DNA of 64,000 nt from Tupaia tana (Eukaryota; Chordata; Mammalia; Scandentia; Tupaiidae), in contig JAKSZU010000020.1 in assembly GCA_026018925.1 (NCBI GenBank), positions 40,391,112-40,455,111 on the forward strand. Reading direction: 5' to 3'. The stretch's first letter is position 1; each line of letters starts with the position of its first letter. Of the stretch, positions 22,004 to 31,870 are shown one piece after another. The translations under genes were made by a program, and so were the position numbers. A model generated the notes under the pieces. The model made no database searches. It was not told the origin of the DNA and saw only the letters and a program-made list of their open reading frames with translations.

Positions 22004-22246
22004 TTCTTCAATTGCCAAAGGGCACATGCACTTGCAGAGTGGGGAGGTGTGAGGGTCAGAGAGAGAGAGTACCCCCTCCATGGGGTGTTGTCACACCGTA
22101 ATCCTTTTTTCTCCATTCAGGAGGGATTTTGGGTACTCCTGCCCACGTCTGATGTGTGTGTCAAGCCTCTGAGGCTGGGATTCGAACTGGAGTAGGCCAT
22201 GCGTGATCCAGTTCCGTATGTACAGCTCTTAGCCCTGGTGCTGTGG
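22004..22246 (-). mobile_element. type B SINE, inverted
   Basis: tcttcaattgccaaagggcacatgcacttgc tail region; middle taccccctccatggggtgttgtcacacc; the head region is diverged (gggattcgaactggag). Confidence 0.78.
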
Positions 22247-22280
22247 TGTAATCCTTCATCTTTTTAAAAATGAAACTTCT

Positions 22281-22523
22281 TTATTTCTAAATTTATTTAT
22301 TTATTTATTTATTAGGTTTTTGCCATAGGCTTTGTGTACTCACTGGCAAGAGACAGAGAGAAAATGAGACATTGCCCCCTGGGGGGATGACCACACCACA
22401 TTCCCCTCCGGTCCTGGGATTTGGGCACACATGCGCATACGCCCTGCCTGATTTTCAAGCCCAAACTCAACTCAAACTGTGATTGGCCATGTTCCTTAAC
22501 CATTATGCCAACTGCTGGCCCCA
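22281..22523 (-). mobile_element. type B SINE, inverted, with (TTTA)n tail
   Basis: The tail is an attt/tttatttatt tract; the body ends with the inverted head gccaactgctggcccc. TSD aatgaaacttct at 22269-22280 and 22524-22535. First member of a three-SINE pile-up. Confidence 0.9.
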
Positions 22524-22536
22524 AATGAAACTTCTC

Positions 22537-23079
22537 TCTCTTTTTTTTTTTTTTTTGAAGAGGTTTTTGCTATAGGGTGCATGCGCTGGCCAGACAGACA
22601 GAGACAGAGAGAAAGCGAGAAATCACCCCCCAGGGGGGATTGCCACGCCGCAATCCCTTCTCTTCCTTTCTCCTCTCGGGATGTTGGGCACACACGCACA
22701 CGCGCCCAGCATGATTTTTTTTTTTTCCTCTTTTTGGAGAGGTTTTTGCTACAGGGTGCGTGTGCTCGCCAGACAGACAGAGAGAGACAGAGAGATAGAA
22801 AGTGAGAAATCACCACCCAGGGGGGATGGCCACGCCGCAATCCCTTCTCCTCCGTTCTCCTCTCGGAATCTTGGGCACACACGCACACGTGCCTGGCGTG
22901 AGTTTAAGCCACCGGGTCCAGGACACAAACCACGGTCGACTACGCGGGAGTCCAGCGACATAGCCATTACGCTAATTGCTGGTCCCCCGGCATGAGTTTT
23001 AAGCCACTGGGTCCGGGATGCGAACCGCTGTCGACTACATGGGAGTCCAACGACAGCCATTTCGCTAACTGCTGGTCCC
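22537..23079 (-). mobile_element. type A SINE, inverted, interrupted by another type A SINE
   Basis: Outer copy: 22537-22714 carries tail and middle, and 22987-23079 carries the tRNA head ending gctggtccc. TSD aaacttctc at 22528-22536 and 23080-23088; its left TSD lies inside the right TSD of the previous SINE. Confidence 0.9.
22715..22986 (-). mobile_element. type A SINE nested inside a type A SINE
   Basis: Inner copy with T tail, ggagaggtttttgctacaggg and head ending attgctggtccc at 22986. The outer sequence gcatga flanks both ends (cccagcatga on the left, ccggcatga on the right). Confidence 0.9.
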
Positions 23080-23094
23080 AAACTTCTCATTTTA

Positions 23095-23830
23095 AGACAA
23101 TTGTAGCTTTATGCAGTCATGAGAAATAGTACAGAGAGATCTCACATACTCTTTATCCAGTTCTTTTATGGTACTACTTTGCAAAACTGGAGTTCGATAT
23201 CACAGCTAGGAAACGGATGACAATGCCGTCGAGCTGAGAGCGTTCCCACTGCCACGGGAGCCCTCGTGCCAGCCTTTTACATCCATGGGCACTTCCCCCC
23301 GGGCCATCCCTCATCAGCCCTTGGTAATCACTGATTGTTCTTCATTTTTATCATTTTACTTCTAGAATGTTATATAAATGGAATCATACTCATAAGATGA
23401 TTTTTTTCCCCTCAGTATAGCTCTGGAAATCCATCTAGGTTGTTGGGCATTTCTCTAGCTTGTTCCTTTTTATTGCCGAGTAGTGTTCTATGATGCGTGT
23501 GTGCACAGTTTAAACGGTTCACCACGGAAAGACATAGGAGCCAGTTTTAGTTATTACAGGAAAGTCTGCGGTAAACATTTGTGTACAATTTTCTGTATGA
23601 ACTTGAAACTTCATTTCTCCGGGATAAATGCCCAGGACTGCAACTGCTGGGCCGTATGGTAAGTTACATTTTTAGTTTTTAAAAGAACCTGCCAAACTGT
23701 TTTCCAGACGGACTGTACCAATTTACATTCCTGAGCAGTGTGTGAGCGATTGGGTTTCCTCACCATGTCCTCACCAGAATTTAGTGTTGTCACTATTTTT
23801 ATTTCAGCCATTTTGGTAGGTGTTGTCTTA
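23095..23830 (-). mobile_element. old L1 (L1M-type) 3' region, inverted
   Basis: Contains tagaatgttatataaatggaatcatac, ctccgggataaatgcccaggactgcaactgctgggcc and ccaaactgttttccagacggactgtaccaatttacattcc, which match the inverted 3' part of older L1M elements. Left end of the 8-kb inverted L1 block. Confidence 0.75.
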
Positions 23831-23905
23831 GTCTGAGCTGCTGTTCCAGCGTACCGAGGGCCGGGTGGCAGCAGCAGCATTTGCATCTCAGTGCTGGAGC
23901 TGTAG
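23826..23905 (-). mobile_element. small MaLR LTR fragment, inverted (tentative)
   Basis: gtcttagtctgagctgctgttccagcgtacc ... gccgggtggcagcag ... cagtgctggagctg resembles the inverted 3' end of MLT/MST LTRs (ttagtctg...ctgctataacaaaatacc). Confidence 0.35.
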
Positions 23906-24540
23906 AAACTGTCATTTATCCGTACACCAGTTTCAGGAGAATTGAAATAGGTATTGTATTGAGTCTTACATTATTTCAACATTTATTTAGATATTTTATT
24001 TCTTCCATTAGCATCGTGTAGTTTTTGGCATTTAAATCTTACGCATATTTTGTTAGATTTATACATAAGTAACCTTTCTTAAGTAATTGCAAATGGCGTT
24101 GGGTTTTTAATCTTGGCGTTCCGTGTTGATTGCTAGTATGGAGAAATAGAGTTGATTTTTCTGTTTATCCTGTGACCGCACCACGTTCACTTCTCAGTAG
24201 GGGCACCCTTTCCCCACCCAATAGATTTCTTGGGATTTTCCGCAGAGACCATCGTTTTATCTACAAATAGGATTTTTTTTTTTTTTTTGCTTCAAATATG
24301 CATGCCTCCTCCCTTTTTTCTTTATCGTACTGACTTGAACTTCTAGCACTATGTTGAATAAAAGTGGTAAGAGTATTTCCTGCCCCTTAGACACAAGCAT
24401 ATAATCTTTTACCTTTAAAGGTTTGCAGTAGGTTCTCTTCTCTTCTCTCGCCTTTTCTTTTCTGGAGCATCGATATCAAGTTGAGGAAATAACCCCCTAT
24501 AATTCTATTTTCTACAAATTAAAAACAAAATTCACAAAGG
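23906..24540 (-). mobile_element. old L1 ORF2 C-terminal portion, inverted
   Basis: Inverted words such as tttgttagatttatacataagtaacc, ggcgttccgtgttgattgctag, gggattttccgcagagaccatcg and actatgttgaataaaagtggtaagag fit the reverse complement of L1 ORF2. Many stops; no functional protein. Confidence 0.65.
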
Positions 24541-24806
24541 AGGGCCAGCAGATGGCATGGCGGTATGTTGCTTGACTCCCATGTGGCTGACCGCAGTTCA
24601 AATCCCAGACCCACTGGCTTGAAAATCATGCCATGTGCGCATGCAAGCATGCCCAAGATCCTGGGAGGAGAAGGGAGGAGAAAGGAGGAGAAAGAACTGG
24701 GGTATGGCCATCCCCCCTGAGGAGTGATTTCTCTTTCCCTCTCCCTGTCTCTGGTGAGTGCATGCATCATACCGAAAGGCAAAAGATCTACAAAACAAAA
24801 ACAAAA
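24541..24806 (+). mobile_element. type A/B SINE, sense
   Basis: agggccagcagatggcatggcgg head; the ggagaagg unit is expanded to three tandem copies (about 24665-24695); the tail ends with acaaaacaaaaacaaaaaac. The flanks ttcacaaagga and cccacaaatga are a weak TSD. Confidence 0.85.
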
Positions 24807-25713
24807 AACCCACAAATGAGTATTAAATTATGTCAGATGCTTTTTCTGTATCGATTGGTATGGTCATGTAATTTTTTTCTCATTAGCCTGTTAATAAGAT
24901 GGATTATATTGATTTATTTTCAAATATTGAATGAGACTTGCATCTCTGGAACAAACCACACTTGGTCATGGCGTGTAATTCTTTTTATATATAACTGAAT
25001 TCTCTTTGGTAGAAGTTCATTGAGGATTATTATGTCTGTATATATGATGAGTATTGGTCTCTAGTTTTCATTTTGGTGCTGTCTCTGTCTTGTTTTGGTA
25101 TCAGGATAAAACCAGCTTCACACAACGTATTGTAAGGTTTTCTTCCTTTTCTTATTTCCCTTATGAAGATATGTTAAATTGGTGTTAATTTTTCTTTAAA
25201 CATTTGGTAGAATTCTCCAGTGAAACCACCTAGGCCTGGGTATTTACTTATTTATTTTAGTTTAAGAATGACTAATATAATTTTTTTAATAGTTACAGGG
25301 CTATTCAAATGATTATTAACGGGTGGGCGCCTGTGTTTGTATTTTCCAAGGTCTCGGTCTATTTCATTCTGAGCTGTAAAATTTAAGGGTGTGGTGTTGT
25401 GTGTAGTGTGCCCTTATGCTCCTGGTGTCTTCGTGGTCTGCAGTGATAGCCTCTGCTTTATCCCTGGTACTGGGTGTTTGTGTCTTGTGTATTTATTTTT
25501 TGTTAGTCTTGCTGGAGATCTGTCATTTTTATTGACTTTTTCAAAGAACCAGCTCTTTGCTGCTATTGATTTTCTCTGTTCTTTTTCTGTTGACTATGTG
25601 TTCGATTCCTGCTGCCATCTTTATTATGCCCTTCCTCCCATTCACTGTAGGTTTATTTTATGCTTCTTTTTCTCATGTCTTAAGGGTGGGAGCGTAGATT
25701 ACTGATTTGAACT
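24807..25713 (-). mobile_element. old L1 ORF2 reverse-transcriptase portion, inverted
   Basis: tcaggataaaaccagcttcacacaacg, ccagtgaaaccacctaggcctgggta and ttttcaaagaaccagctctttgctgc are reverse complements of L1 ORF2 coding blocks. The frame is broken throughout. Confidence 0.75.
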
Positions 25714-25726
25714 TTTTCTCTTTTCT

Positions 25727-25975
25727 TTTTGGAGAGGATTTTGCTATAGGGCGTGTGCGCTCTCCAGAAAGACAGAGAGAGACAGAGAGACAGAAAGCGA
25801 GAAATCACCCCTCCAAAGGGAATGGTGACGCTACAATCCCTTCTCCATTCTCCTCTTGGGATCTTGGGCACACACACGCGCCCGGCGTGAGTTTAAGCCA
25901 CTGGGTCCGGGACTCAAACTGCCGTCGACTACATGGGAATCCAGCGACATAGCCATTACGCTAACTGCTGGTCCC
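25727..25975 (-). mobile_element. type A SINE, inverted, in L1
   Basis: ggagaggattttgctatagggcg to head ggtccc at 25975. The flanks share ttttctcttttct (25714-25726 and 25982-25994) within a slightly longer imperfect TSD. Confidence 0.92.
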
Positions 25976-26105
25976 AAGACATTTTCTCTTTTCTAATGTA
26001 TGCATTTATTCCTATAAAAATTTCTTTCAGCATAGCCTTAGCTATGTGTCATAAATTTTGGTATGTTTTATTTTCATTTTCATTCAGTTCAGTGTTATCT
26101 TTATT
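25976..26105 (-). mobile_element. old L1 ORF2 fragment, inverted
   Basis: ctaatgtatgcatttattcctataaaaatttc and catagccttagctatgtgtcataaattttgg are reverse complement of the L1 ORF2 segment between endonuclease and reverse transcriptase. Confidence 0.7.
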
Positions 26106-26288
26106 TTCTTTTATTTTTTCTTTACTTACATTTAATCATTGTATATCTTTACAATTTGTAACATAGTTTTTCTCAGCATTCATGCACTGCTTGTCAATCA
26201 AGTCAAGGATGTTAACCATATACATCATCATCAGCAGATAACTTTCTCTTCTGTGTGGAAAAAAAATTTTTTTCCTGAGCCCCTTCAA
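26106..26288 (-). mobile_element. short unnamed retroposon X, copy 2, in L1
   Basis: Interrupts the L1 with tttactacatttaatcattgtat-like T/A-rich sequence, then tgtcaatcaagtcaaggatgttaacc, which aligns with the gtactcaatcaaggatattacc of copy 1. Flanked by similar tgttatcttta and tgtatctttta. Confidence 0.55.
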
Positions 26289-27003
26289 TGTATCTTTTAA
26301 TTTCCTTGATATTTCTTTTCTGACTATGGATTACTCTAAGTGTTTGGAGATTTTCCTGTTGTCTTCCTGTTAATTGGCGTGTAATTTGCTTCCACTTTGT
26401 ATGGTTTCAATTCTTTTAAAATTGTTGAGGTTTGTTTTTATGACTTCCGATATGGCTCAGGTGTCATGGACACTTGGAAAGAAAAAGCATTCTGCTGTTG
26501 GGTGAAGTGTTCTATAAATGTCTATTACATTTAATTTATTGGTTGTGTTGAGTTCTTCTATAGCCTTACTTATTTTCTGTCTGTGTGTTCTGTCAGTTGA
26601 TGAGAGAGGCGTGTCAGTGTCTCCCACTAAATTGTGAATTTGTCCTTTCAAGTCTGTCAGTTTATGCTGAACATATATTTGTGGTTTGTTGAATAGAGCA
26701 TGAATCCTAAATGTGTTTTAGGATTTAGAATTGCTGTGTCATCTTGTTAGACTGACTCTTATTATTACACAATCTCTCCTTTTGTTTCTAGTACTTTGCT
26801 TTGAAGTCTACTTTATATATAAATATAGCCACACCTGTTTTTTTAAATTATTCTTTGTGTAATGTGTCTTTTGTTCTCTCCCTTTATTTTCATTCTGTCT
26901 ATACTGTTAAATTAGATTATATTAGATTGTCTTATATATAGCATATAGTTGGTTGGTCATGCTTTTTAAGCCACTCTGCCAGTCTCTGTACTTTGACATA
27001 TAT
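26289..27003 (-). mobile_element. old L1 ORF2 endonuclease portion, inverted
   Basis: The minus-strand frame 26457-26651 reads VGDTDTPLSSTDRTHRQKIS and later LNVIDIYRTLHPTAECFFF, which matches the L1 endonuclease domain (family pattern VGDFNTPLS..DR..RQKIS...DIYRTLHP). Stops and frameshifts elsewhere show it is dead. Confidence 0.85.
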
Positions 27004-27447
27004 CCTAGCCTGCTACTGTGGTGCTGAAGAAATACCTGACATAGGGTGATTTATAAAGAATAGAGGTTTATTTGGCTTATGATTCTGATGGCTGGGAGGT
27101 CCAGCGTTGTGGGAATGGCATTAGGCAGGCCTTTGGTGCTACATCACAACATGGCCAACAGAAGCAGAGATGATGGCAGGCATGTGCATAGAGAGAGACC
27201 TGGGGAAGCCATATCTTTCTCTTACAATAACCAACTCCCATGGGATTAACCCCTTCTCATGAGAAATAGAACTTCTTCCATTCTGCAAGACAGCATTAAT
27301 CTATTCACGAGGGTGATGCCTCCAATACCCACACACTACCGACTAGACCTCATCTCTTATAGGTTCACCACCTCCCAGTGCCGTTACGCTCAGGACCAAA
27401 TTCCAAAACATGAACCTTTGGGATAAAAACAAATATCTAAACCATAA
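27004..27447 (-). mobile_element. MaLR (MST/MLT1-type) LTR, inverted, in L1
   Basis: gaaatacctgacatagggtgatttataaagaatagagg, tcatgagaaatag, attaatctattcacgagggtgatgcc and aaaacatgaacctttggg match the inverted sequence of ERVL-MaLR LTRs. L1 sequence continues on both sides. It is a solo LTR with no internal viral genes. Confidence 0.75.
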
Positions 27448-27517
27448 TATTTAGACCATTTACATTTAATGTAATTATTGATATGTTAGGGATTGTGTCT
27501 GCTGGGTTTGTGTGTGT

Positions 27518-27554
<37 letters not shown>

Positions 27555-27711
27555 CTGTTTATTCTCCTTGTTTTTCATTTCTGTTTTCTTTTTCCTGTCT
27601 TTCTGTGAATTACTTACATATTTTTTTAGATTTTCATTTTGGCTTATTTGTAATAAAACTTTGAGTGTCTTCTTTTTGTAGCTGCTTAGAAGTTATTACA
27701 GGTGTATTATT
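27448..27711 (-). mobile_element. old L1 fragment with (TG)n tract, inverted
   Basis: agaccatttacatttaatgtaattattgatatgtt is typical inverted L1M, followed by a (TG)n run (27508-27553) and ttttcatttctgttttc. Confidence 0.6.
27508..27553. repeat. (TG)n microsatellite
   Basis: About 22 TG units with one ta interruption, inside the L1 remnant. Confidence 0.95.
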
Positions 27712-28230
27712 CAATTTTTCCTCAGTATTCATGGACTATTATATCCATAGATACCAAAATCCACAGATGCTTAAAATTATGAGGTATTTGCATATAACCT
27801 ATACACATCTTCCTACATACTTTAAGTCATTTCTAGATTATTTATAATACCTAATAAAATGTAAATGTCATGTAAATAGTTATATTGTATTGTTTAGGGA
27901 ATAATGACCCAAAAGTCTGTACATGTTCAGTATAGATGAAACTTTTTTTTTTTCAAGATTTATTTATTCATTCATTCATTCATTCATTTTAATTTAACCA
28001 GAGAGAGACACAGAGAGAGAAAGGAAAGTGAGAAAGCAAGCCACCAGGTCCAGGACTTGAACCCTGGTCGGCCATGTGGGACTGTCCAGCGCCTTAACCA
28101 CCACGCCACCTGCTGGTCCCAAGATGAAACTTTTTTTTCATATTTTTACTCTGTGGATGCAGAACCGGTAGATATCGATGGACCAATATTGCATATATAG
28201 TTGATCACATTGTGTTGGTACTCTTTGAAC
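27712..28230. mobile_element. Tigger/MER2-like DNA transposon remnant, split by a type C SINE
   Basis: cagtattcatggac...ataccaaaatccacagatgctt, gtatttgcatataacctatacacatctt, tttagggaataatgaccc and gtctgtacatgttcagtatag, then after the SINE gtggatgcagaaccgg. I recall this order as a TcMar-Tigger non-autonomous element of the MER2 type. It lies within the L1 block. Confidence 0.65.
27950..28121 (-). mobile_element. type C SINE, inverted, in the DNA transposon
   Basis: tcattcattcattcatt tail expansion, aatttaaccagagagagac, and inverted head ccacctgctggtccc. Perfect 16-bp TSD agatgaaacttttttt at 27934-27949 and 28122-28137. Confidence 0.93.
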
Positions 28231-28340
28231 AATCTGAGTGCAGTATTCAAATATTACCTCCCTTTATGTCCCTTTGACTCCCCCATTTGTAATATAATTG
28301 TCCTAAGTATTTCCTCTACATGCCCTTATTTACTTTAGAA
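28231..28340 (-). mobile_element. old L1 fragment, inverted
   Basis: Short L1-like stretch between the DNA transposon and the next SINE; assignment rests mainly on position. Confidence 0.35.
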
Positions 28341-28510
28341 TTATCTATTTTATTTATTATTATTTTAAAAATTTGCTATAGGACACACATGGTCACCAGA
28401 GAGAGCCAGAGAGAGAGAGAAAGTGAGAAAGCAAGCCGCCAGGCCCAGGATTTGAATCATGGTTGGCTATTGGGACTCCAGTGCCTTCACCATCCCACCT
28501 GCTGACCCCT
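28341..28510 (-). mobile_element. type C/A intermediate SINE, inverted
   Basis: Has the type A-like aatttgctataggacacacatggtcacc tail but the short type C body (gagaaagcaagccgccagg). Possible TSD cctctacatg at 28313-28322 and 28511-28520. Confidence 0.8.
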
Positions 28511-28844
28511 CCTCTACATGTATTTAAAACCATATCATGCGGGGATATAATTTCTGTTTTAACTTTGAAATATAATTTAGAAAATTCAAGATGGAAGGAA
28601 AATACTCATATTTTGTTTATTGTGCTTTTTCCTGATATTTCGATGTTCCTTTTTTTTTGGTTCTTTTTTGTTTAGAGAACTTCCATTAGCCATTCTTTAG
28701 CATAGGTCAGCTAATGACAAATTATCTTAGATTTCCTTTATCTGAGAATGTTTTGGTTTCTCCTTATTTCTGAAGAATATTGTCACTGGATATAGGATTC
28801 TAGATTTACCTTTTTTTCTTTTAGCACTTGAAAAATAAACTCGT
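28511..28844 (-). mobile_element. old L1 ORF1 3' part, inverted
   Basis: ttatctgagaatgttttggtttctcc and ctggatataggattctag are the reverse complement of the C-terminal region of older L1 ORF1/inter-ORF sequence. Confidence 0.5.
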
Positions 28845-29110
28845 GGGACCAGCAGTTAGCGTAATGGCTGTGTTGCTGAACTCCCATGTAGCTGACCGTG
28901 GTTCAAGTCCCAGACCTGGTGGCTTAATACACTGGGCGCATGTGCGTGCGTGCCCAAGATCCCGAGAGGAGAATGGAGAAGGAATTGTAGCGTGGCCATC
29001 CCCCACAGAAGGGTGATTTCTCGCTTTTTGTCTCTCTGTCTCTCTCTGTCTTTCTGGTGAGCGCATGCGCCCTATAGCAAAAACCTCTCAAAAAAATAAA
29101 AATAAAATAA
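28845..29110 (+). mobile_element. type A SINE, sense, in L1
   Basis: Reference copy for promoter boxes: A-box-like tagcgtaatgg at 28857-28867 and B-box ggttcaagtcc at 28900-28910. The tail is repeated aaaat units to about 29110. The flanks ataaactcgtg and ataaaatcgtg form an imperfect TSD. Confidence 0.93.
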
Positions 29111-29582
29111 AATAAAATCGTGCCACTTCTTTTGGCTTCTAATAAGAAATCCATTGTCATTTGAATTGTTTTTCCCATACTTGTAAGGTTCTGTTTTCCT
29201 CTGTCTGTTTTTGAGATTTTTTTCTTTTTTCTTAGTTTCTAGAAGTTTGAATGTGATGTCTCCTGGCTTGAGTTTCTTTGATTTTACCCTGTTTGAGATT
29301 CTTTTAACCTTTTGAATATGTCTAGCTAAATTTGGGAAATTTTTAGCCATTATTTCTGTAAGTATTCTTTCTCCTCTCCTTTTAGGACTCCAGTAACATG
29401 AATGTTAGATTTTTGTTGTTGTCATTACAGTCCCATAGTCTTTGAGGCTCTGTTTACTTTTTTGTTGGTTTGTTTTTGAAGTGTATCTCTCACATTCAAT
29501 TTGAGTAATTTCTGTTTTTTCACCTTCTAGTTCACTGGAACTTTCATCTTTAATATTCTGTTGAGCCCATCCACTGAGTTTT
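29111..29582 (-). mobile_element. old L1 ORF1 coding remnant, inverted
   Basis: The minus-strand frame 29072-29350 reads MAKNFPNLARHIQKVKRISN and then SKKLKPGDITFKLLETKKKE, matching the ENFPNL... and ..PRHIIIKLLKTKDKEKIL.. blocks of the L1 ORF1 RNA-binding region. Truncated and broken by the SINE at 28845. Confidence 0.75.
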
Positions 29583-29767
29583 GTTTTTTTTTAAAGAATT
29601 ATTTTAACTTTATTTATTTTTAAATATTTGATCAGAGAGTGACAGAGTGATAGAATTAGAGAGCAAGAGAGTAAGAGAGAGAGAAAGCAAGCTGCCAGGT
29701 CTGGGACTCGAATTGTGGTTGGCCATGTGGGAGTCCAGCGCCCTTGATCACCACACCTGCTGGCCCC
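29583..29767 (-). mobile_element. type C SINE, first of three serial insertions
   Basis: atttgatcagagagtgacag ... gctgccaggtctgggactcg ... cacctgctggcccc. Perfect 13-bp TSD tccactgagtttt at 29570-29582 and 29768-29780. Confidence 0.93.
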
Positions 29768-29781
29768 TCCACTGAGTTTTT

Positions 29782-30030
29782 TTTTGTTGTTGTTGTTGAA
29801 ATTTTTGCTATAGGACACATGTGCTCATTGGAGAGATAGAAAGTGAGAAATCACCCTGCCCCAAAGGGTGTTGGCCATGCCGCAGTCGCTTCTCTTCCAT
29901 TCTCCTCTTGGGATTTTGGGCACTCACACATGTGTCTAGTCTAAGTCTCAAGTCGCCAGGTCTGGGACTTGAACTGTGGTCAACCATGTGGGAGTCCAGC
30001 CTCTTAACCACTACGCCACCTACTGGCCCC
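29782..30030 (-). mobile_element. type A/B SINE, second of three serial insertions
   Basis: ttgttgttgttgttg tail, aaatttttgctataggacacatg, head ending cacctactggcccc. Its flanks are ctccactgagttttt and ctccattcagttttt, so it used the right TSD of the previous SINE as target. Confidence 0.88.
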
Positions 30031-30058
30031 CTCCATTCAGTTTTTTATTTCAGTTTTT

Positions 30059-30318
30059 AATTTTTTTTGGAGAGGTTTTTGCTATAGGGTGGTGTGCTCG
30101 CCAGACAGACAGAGACAGAGAGACAGAAAGTGAGAAATCACCCCCCAGAGAGGATGGCCACGCCGTAATCCCTTCTCCTCCTTTCTCCTCTCGGGTAGGA
30201 TCTTGGGCGCGCACGCACATGCGCCTGGTGTGAGTTTAAGCCACTGGGTCTGGAACTCGAACTGCAGTTGACTACATGGGAGTCCAGCAACATAGCCATT
30301 ATGCTAACTGCTGGTCCC
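30059..30318 (-). mobile_element. type A SINE, third of three serial insertions
   Basis: ggagaggtttttgctatagggtgg to head gctggtccc at 30318, with a small gta insertion in the cctctcgggtaggatcttggg region. The flanks share tcagtt, and only about 28 bp separate it from the preceding SINE. Confidence 0.9.
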
Positions 30319-31180
30319 TCAGTTATTTTTTTTTAGTTATCGTATTCACATTTAGTTTTTACTCTGTTTCTTTGCTGAGATTCCTTTTCTAGTCTTTTCA
30401 TTTGGTTCAAGTGTTTTTACTATAGCTCACTGAAGTTTTTTTTTTTCTTTCTTTATCATGGCTACTTTAAATTCATTGTCAAGTAATTCTAATGTCTCTG
30501 TCATCTCAATATTGGCATATGTTGATTGTCATTTTACATTCAGTTTGAGTTTTCCCTGGTTTCTTGCTATCACATTATTTTTGATTAAAACCTAGACATT
30601 TTTATATGATGTTAAGAGACCCTGGATCCCATTTAAACCTTCTGGTTTTTTACTGGCTTTGCTTGATATTCGTCTAGCAGGGGCAAGTGGTCACTGCCTC
30701 GTTATTGTCAAATGGAGATACGAGTCTAATTTCCACACTTGGCCTTCATTTACATCCTATGGGGAGTGGCTTCATTACCACTGAGTCATGACTCTACACT
30801 AGGCCTCTGACACCTCCCAGCTAGAGCCTGTGGGATTAGAAGTCCAGCTTCCCACCCTTCACCCTCTGCCCTTTGCTGTCATGGATGTTTGGCTGGCGTA
30901 CAGCAGTTATTGTCTAAAAGTTTTCTTTTGTTTTAGGTTACTCTTTCCCTGGTCCTTTGCACACTACACAAAAACATTTGTGGACTTGCTGATGTACTCC
31001 ATAAACTTCATCCAAATTTTCCCAGTTGGCTCACCGATGTCCTTCTGTTCTGGATCAGATCCAGGATGCCATGCTGCGTTTGGTGGTCGTGCCCTCTAGT
31101 GCTCTTTAATCTGGAATAGTTCCTCAGACTTCAGTCAGTGCTTCTGAGAGTACTGGCCCGTTACTTTGTATGGTAATCTT
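30319..31180 (-). mobile_element. old L1 5' region, inverted
   Basis: aaattcattgtcaagtaattctaatgtctctgtcatctcaatattggcatatgttgattgtc and the later gccctctgcc-rich block follow the reverse complement of older L1 sequence upstream of ORF1. Right end of the long inverted L1. Confidence 0.6.
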
Positions 31181-31267
31181 TAATTAGGGCTTCTCTTATG
31201 TTTCCTGACAATTAAATTGAGGGACTATACACTTTGGTAAATTAGCTTTTTACGAAATTGAACATTT

Positions 31268-31485
31268 GGCCCAGCCTCTGTGAGGCAGCTGGTAGTTTGC
31301 CGGACTACAGAACTGAAAGCCACGTGCTGACCATGGTTCAAGTCCCCCGCCTGATTGGCCTGAAAACATACTGGGTGAGTGCCCAGGATTTTGGCAGGCT
31401 GGAGGACTGGAGAGAGAGTGATTATCTCTTTTTTCTCTTTCTGTCTTGCATGTATGTGCATGTGCTCTATTGTGAATTAAAAACA
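31268..31485 (+). mobile_element. short B-like SINE variant with clean TSD
   Basis: ggcccagcctctgtgaggcagctggtag head, gttcaagtcccccgcc B-box region, cctgaaaacatactgggtgagtgcc, and a tail after tattgtgaattaaaaac. It lacks the gagaatggagaagggattgcagtgtggcc block. Perfect 13-bp TSD aaattgaacattt at 31255-31267 and 31486-31498. Confidence 0.88.
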
Positions 31486-31589
31486 AAATTGAACATTTTA
31501 TACAGAGTGTGATCATATTGTTTTAGAATTATAGCCTTTTAGTTTTCAATCTGAAAAAAATTATTTCCCACTCCTATCCCCATATTAAT

Positions 31590-31870
31590 TACCTTTTTAA
31601 ATTTTATTTTTAATTAATTAATTTACATTAATTCCCTGAGCATTGTTACAGCATACAAAATGTGATTTCCCATCCAGAATATACTGCATAGTGGCGTAAT
31701 CATACATGTTATCATCAATAATTTTCCATTTCTAGTTTCACATATATAAATATGTATATATATATTTTTTTTCCCTCTATTTCACACCCTCTGCCATCTC
31801 CCACTCTCCTCCCACACTATCTCAGGTGTCTACAGTTATTTTCCACTCCTTCCACCCTCCCCATTTTATT
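31590..31870 (-). mobile_element. retroposon X, copy 3 (longer)
   Basis: ttttatttttaattaattaatttacattaattccctgagcattgttacagcatacaaaatg aligns with the ttatattcattcactgtacatcattacaatatacaacacg of copy 1, followed by a longer CT-rich part (ttccctctatttcacaccctctgcc...). No clear TSD. Confidence 0.5.

Noticed and set aside
27004..27447. Endogenous retrovirus with coding genes
   Set aside because: Only a solo MaLR-type LTR is present; L1 sequence lies on both sides and no gag, pol or env remnants are visible.
28845..28920. Genuine tRNA genes at SINE heads
   Set aside because: The heads have A/B boxes but no full cloverleaf with a paired acceptor stem, and they continue into SINE bodies with A-rich tails.
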